Positions 41,185 to 43,786 of a stretch of 43,786 nucleotides of DNA are shown here, in pieces (within the stretch, counting starts at the first letter, position 1; each line of letters starts with the position of its first letter). The notes beneath the pieces are model-generated. The model worked only from the letters and a program-made list of their open reading frames with translations. It ran no database searches and was not told the origin of the DNA. Location of the stretch: the NCBI GenBank assembly GCA_028708605.1, contig JAQVYS010000009.1:1-43786 (forward strand), read 5' to 3'. A program made the translations under genes and the position numbers. This stretch comes from Bacillota bacterium (GTDB lineage Bacteria; Bacillota; DTU065).

Positions 41185-43044
41185 GTGGAAAGATTAAGTA
41201 CTAGGGGGTTAGTAGCTATCTTGGTATTTGTTGCAGTTGTTCTTACAGGCTGTAATTTTTTACCAACTAGGGCTCCTTCATGGGAGGCAGATTACCAGAT
41301 CCCTCTAGTGGTATCGCAAACTACCACTGATGAACTGTTTTCTGACAGTCCCTTAAACAATGATGGCGAGCATTATTTTATCACAGAAAGTGTAAGTGGA
41401 AGTTTTACTCTCGGTTTGGACAATTTGAATCTAGACGATTTTGCAAGCGTTGCAAGTGTACAGTTTCCAATCCTAGATTTAGGTAATATTCTCTCTAGCA
41501 ACATTCATATTGCATCAGTACCTGTACCAGATCTGTTAAACGGCACTAGTGTTCCGCTTGGAACAATCGATTTTCCGGAGTATGAGCTTGTTGGTGTGAA
41601 AGAGGGTTCTCTTAGTCTTCTAGTTGAAAACACTGGTGATTCTCCGATATCCTTTGGTGTAACACTTGCTTTTACAGATGTGACTTTGGAGATTGTAGTC
41701 GAAAATCTCCTACCACAAACAACGCAAAATATCACCAAATCACTAAACAATCTAACGCTAGATAACCAAGCTAATGTTACTATTGTAAATCCTCAGGTGG
41801 ATGCAGGAACTGCTAATCTTAGCTTAAGCATCTCAGCTTTAGAGATTAATTCGCTTGCTAGTATTAAAGGGTATGATGCAGATTTAAACATTACAGTTTC
41901 CAATACTTTTAGTCTTCCTGAAGATAGTTTGGACAAGATTGAAGTTGGTGCTGGTCTGTTGCAAGTCAGTACCTCACCAGTAGATGCGCTTAGTATGAAT
42001 ATTAAGACTCTCAGTTTAGACGGAACTGCTTTAGACCTAGTTGAAGCAAATACATTTTCTTTAGCGGGCAAAACTATTAATAGCGGGGCTCTTCTAGAAG
42101 CCAACTTTGATATTGCAATAGACGGAAACATTCTTTTTAACATTCCAGATGAAGTTACGTTATCTGCAAGTGTTTCTGGGTTGCAGCTTCAGTCAGTTAC
42201 TTTAGATAATTTAACAGTTAGTCTGAAAGATGCAGCACCTGAGACAATTGATATTCCAAATATTAGTCTAGACGAACCTTTTAATGAGGTGAGACTTAGC
42301 GGAGCATCTCTGACTCTTTTACTTGAACAGAATCTAGGCGATTTAAGATACGACGATCTCTTTTTGAATGTAGTGTTAAAAGACAGCTCGGCTTATCCTG
42401 TAAGAATCGATACAATTGCAGACACTGGATTAGAAAAAGAGATTGTGTTTATGAGCGATGATGTTACCAGATTAATTAATGACATTATTGCTGGAGACGT
42501 TACTACAATAACCATTGATGGAGAAATAACAGCAAGCGGACCTGTTACTATCTCTCAAACCAGTACTGTGGACTACGTCGCGAATATTTATCTACCGTTT
42601 AAGCTAGAGGGCAATCAATCTCTTGAATACTCTATAGATACGGATCCACAGACTATAGAGTTAGACGAAAATAGCAAAAGGCTCTTAGCAGACTCTCTAG
42701 GTGGCGTAAAGCTTGAAGCAGAGATTGAAAATGGCCTGCCAATAGGCTTAGATATTGTACTTCAGCTTAAAAACCAAAGCACGGTTATTGCAACTCTAGA
42801 GGGACAAGTGCAATCTGGCATAACAGATGAGAACGGTGTAGCTACACAAACTAAGAAGTCAGTGGTAGTGATGGAGCTAGGAAGCAGTCAGGTTAGAAGT
42901 CTTTTAGAAGCAGGCGTGCTTGAGTTTTATCCTACACTGACCTTAAACGTGCCTGAAAACGGAGCACTTATTAAACTAGATGATTCCATTAAAATAAGAG
43001 CGCTTCTTTTAGTAAACGTTCAGATAAACAGGGGGCGAGACTAA
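41185..43044 (+). CDS. Large lipoprotein of unknown function
   Basis: A 619-residue lipoprotein. The signal peptide ends with the lipobox VVLTGC, with lipidated C23, followed by N24, which in diderms does not prevent outer membrane sorting. The mature protein is almost entirely beta: repeated short strands such as GSFTLGLDNLNLDDFAS, NITKSLNNLTLDNQAN and ASVSGLQLQSVTLDNLTVS suggest stacked immunoglobulin-like or beta-helical units. It is very rich in Leu, Ser, Asp and Thr, with few aromatics. GTG 41185 follows AAAGGGGTG. The following gene starts right after the stop codon, so the two are cotranslated. No family recognised; a surface or outer-membrane assembly role is inference. Confidence 0.78.
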   Translation: MERLSTRGLVAILVFVAVVLTGCNFLPTRAPSWEADYQIPLVVSQTTTDELFSDSPLNNDGEHYFITESVSGSFTLGLDNLNLDDFASVASVQFPILDLGNILSSNIHIASVPVPDLLNGTSVPLGTIDFPEYELVGVKEGSLSLLVENTGDSPISFGVTLAFTDVTLEIVVENLLPQTTQNITKSLNNLTLDNQANVTIVNPQVDAGTANLSLSISALEINSLASIKGYDADLNITVSNTFSLPEDSLDKIEVGAGLLQVSTSPVDALSMNIKTLSLDGTALDLVEANTFSLAGKTINSGALLEANFDIAIDGNILFNIPDEVTLSASVSGLQLQSVTLDNLTVSLKDAAPETIDIPNISLDEPFNEVRLSGASLTLLLEQNLGDLRYDDLFLNVVLKDSSAYPVRIDTIADTGLEKEIVFMSDDVTRLINDIIAGDVTTITIDGEITASGPVTISQTSTVDYVANIYLPFKLEGNQSLEYSIDTDPQTIELDENSKRLLADSLGGVKLEAEIENGLPIGLDIVLQLKNQSTVIATLEGQVQSGITDENGVATQTKKSVVVMELGSSQVRSLLEAGVLEFYPTLTLNVPENGALIKLDDSIKIRALLLVNVQINRGRD

Positions 43045-43786
43045 ATGAAACGTAAACTAGTTACGGTTTTTATAGCCCTAATGTTGTTATGTGTACTAGT
43101 CCAGGCAAATGATCTGCCAACGGAAATACCTGAGGACAGTTATTTCCCAATTTTGATGTTTGAAGATCCTACTGGCTTCTTAACAACAACTGGAATTAGA
43201 GGCATGAACTCAAGTGTTCTAGCAACTAGGCAAGGCATTTTCGGACTTGATGTAAGTGGCAAATTTTCATTGGCAAATGATACCTTTGGTTTAGAAAATC
43301 TAAGTAGGTATGCTACTGACTTAGATGACGCGTTAAAAGATGAAATTATTGAATTGGCTGGGGAAGATGGGATCTCGATTAGTCCATATACAATAGCAGG
43401 AGCTAACATGCAACTATCAAGGTTTGGTCTAAGTGCCAATTTAATTGTAAATGGTCAGGGCTACCTTTCGAAGGATCTTGTGGAACTTCTCTTAAAGGGT
43501 AACGAGCTCAATAGAGTCTACGATATAGATCCTAATTTAAGACTTGCATTTATCGGCGATGTTAAGGCTCAAGTAGCTTTCAAAGTGCCTCTTCTTGCTA
43601 AGGTCTTTAGATTCAATGATATTTCAATGGGATTTGCTTACCACCATATTCCCGCTGGCGTTTACGTTGTAGCTGATAGTGATATTGCTTTTGAATCTGT
43701 TTATACAGAAGACGAAGCAAGTACTGAAGCTGAATTTACTGGTAATCTCTTCATTTCTGACTCTGCTAAAGGTTCAGCTTTTGATA
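43045..43786 (+). CDS. Secreted, strand-rich envelope protein, 3' end outside the window
   Basis: The frame is open from ATG 43045 to the window edge (247 codons). Signal peptide MKRKLVTVFIALMLLCVLVQA, then PILMFEDPTGFLTTTGIRG and GIFGLDVSGKFSLAND, SRFGLSANLIVNGQGYLS, LAFIGDVKAQVAFKVPLL and SMGFAYHHIPAGVYVVADSD. The alternating strands with Gly and aromatics and the G-R-G-MN start resemble outer membrane barrel proteins of the DUF5723 kind, though that family name is only a guess. The ATG directly follows the lipoprotein stop (TAA-ATG), implying translational coupling and a joint function. No stop codon is reached. Confidence 0.65.
   Translation, partial: MKRKLVTVFIALMLLCVLVQANDLPTEIPEDSYFPILMFEDPTGFLTTTGIRGMNSSVLATRQGIFGLDVSGKFSLANDTFGLENLSRYATDLDDALKDEIIELAGEDGISISPYTIAGANMQLSRFGLSANLIVNGQGYLSKDLVELLLKGNELNRVYDIDPNLRLAFIGDVKAQVAFKVPLLAKVFRFNDISMGFAYHHIPAGVYVVADSDIAFESVYTEDEASTEAEFTGNLFISDSAKGSAFD

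Overview
The window looks like a chromosomal segment of an AT-rich, probably spore-forming, anaerobic member of the Bacillota with an outer membrane. Evidence for Bacillota: many TTG and GTG starts behind strong AGGAGG-type ribosome binding sites, a PdaB-type deacetylase, a Spo0E-like small protein, and the order speE, speB, DUF1934 (ywiB), pyrG, which resembles the Bacillus subtilis neighbourhood. Evidence for a second membrane: several small secreted proteins rich in glycine and aromatic residues with beta-barrel-like strands ending in phenylalanine (18321-18992, 33986-34932), and a large lipoprotein followed directly by another secreted strand-rich protein at the right edge. The diderm assignment is inference. 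No rRNA, tRNA or CRISPR array was seen.

Layout. 1-5972: start of a flavodoxin-like gene leaving the window on the minus strand, a secreted GHL10-type glycosidase-like protein, a secreted unknown, a Crp/Fnr regulator with three N-terminal cysteines, then a DegV / small coiled-coil / rhomboid operon. 5959-13961 (minus strand): an energy-metabolism block. etfB, ferredoxin-fused etfA and a GlcD-type flavoprotein form a set like the electron-confurcating lactate dehydrogenase of Acetobacterium. Beyond an IS1182-type transposase relic lies a coupled gene pair encoding a tandem-domain activase and its large cysteine-rich partner, of the 2-hydroxyacyl-CoA dehydratase activase families.

14220-22865: a Spo0E-like gene, polyamine genes speE and speB, a spore-type deacetylase, a HAD hydrolase, a barrel-like secreted protein, small membrane proteins, DUF1934, a YesL-like protein and CTP synthase. 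22891-26169: a secreted protein whose ribosome binding site lies in a very strong hairpin, a LysM/M23 cell-wall peptidase and a radical SAM protein. 26597-33031: rpmE, dusB, then a three-gene operon (HTH regulator, quinate-dehydrogenase-annotated family protein, homologue-like of cyanobacterial long-chain acyl-ACP reductase) with a candidate operator inside its promoter, then greA-lysS behind a consensus promoter and a terminator-containing leader.

33057-43786: a coiled-coil protein, two tandem small barrel-like proteins, two paralogous DUF4434 glycosidase-like proteins (one secreted, one cytosolic), a secreted galactose-binding-like domain protein, an N-acetylglucosamine-kinase-like protein with a family 4 glycosidase (a likely amino-sugar or glycoside salvage unit), and the lipoprotein/secreted-protein pair. 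The acyl-ACP-reductase-like operon is the best candidate for an under-described system; the split activase pair and a recurring use of hairpins around ribosome binding sites come next.
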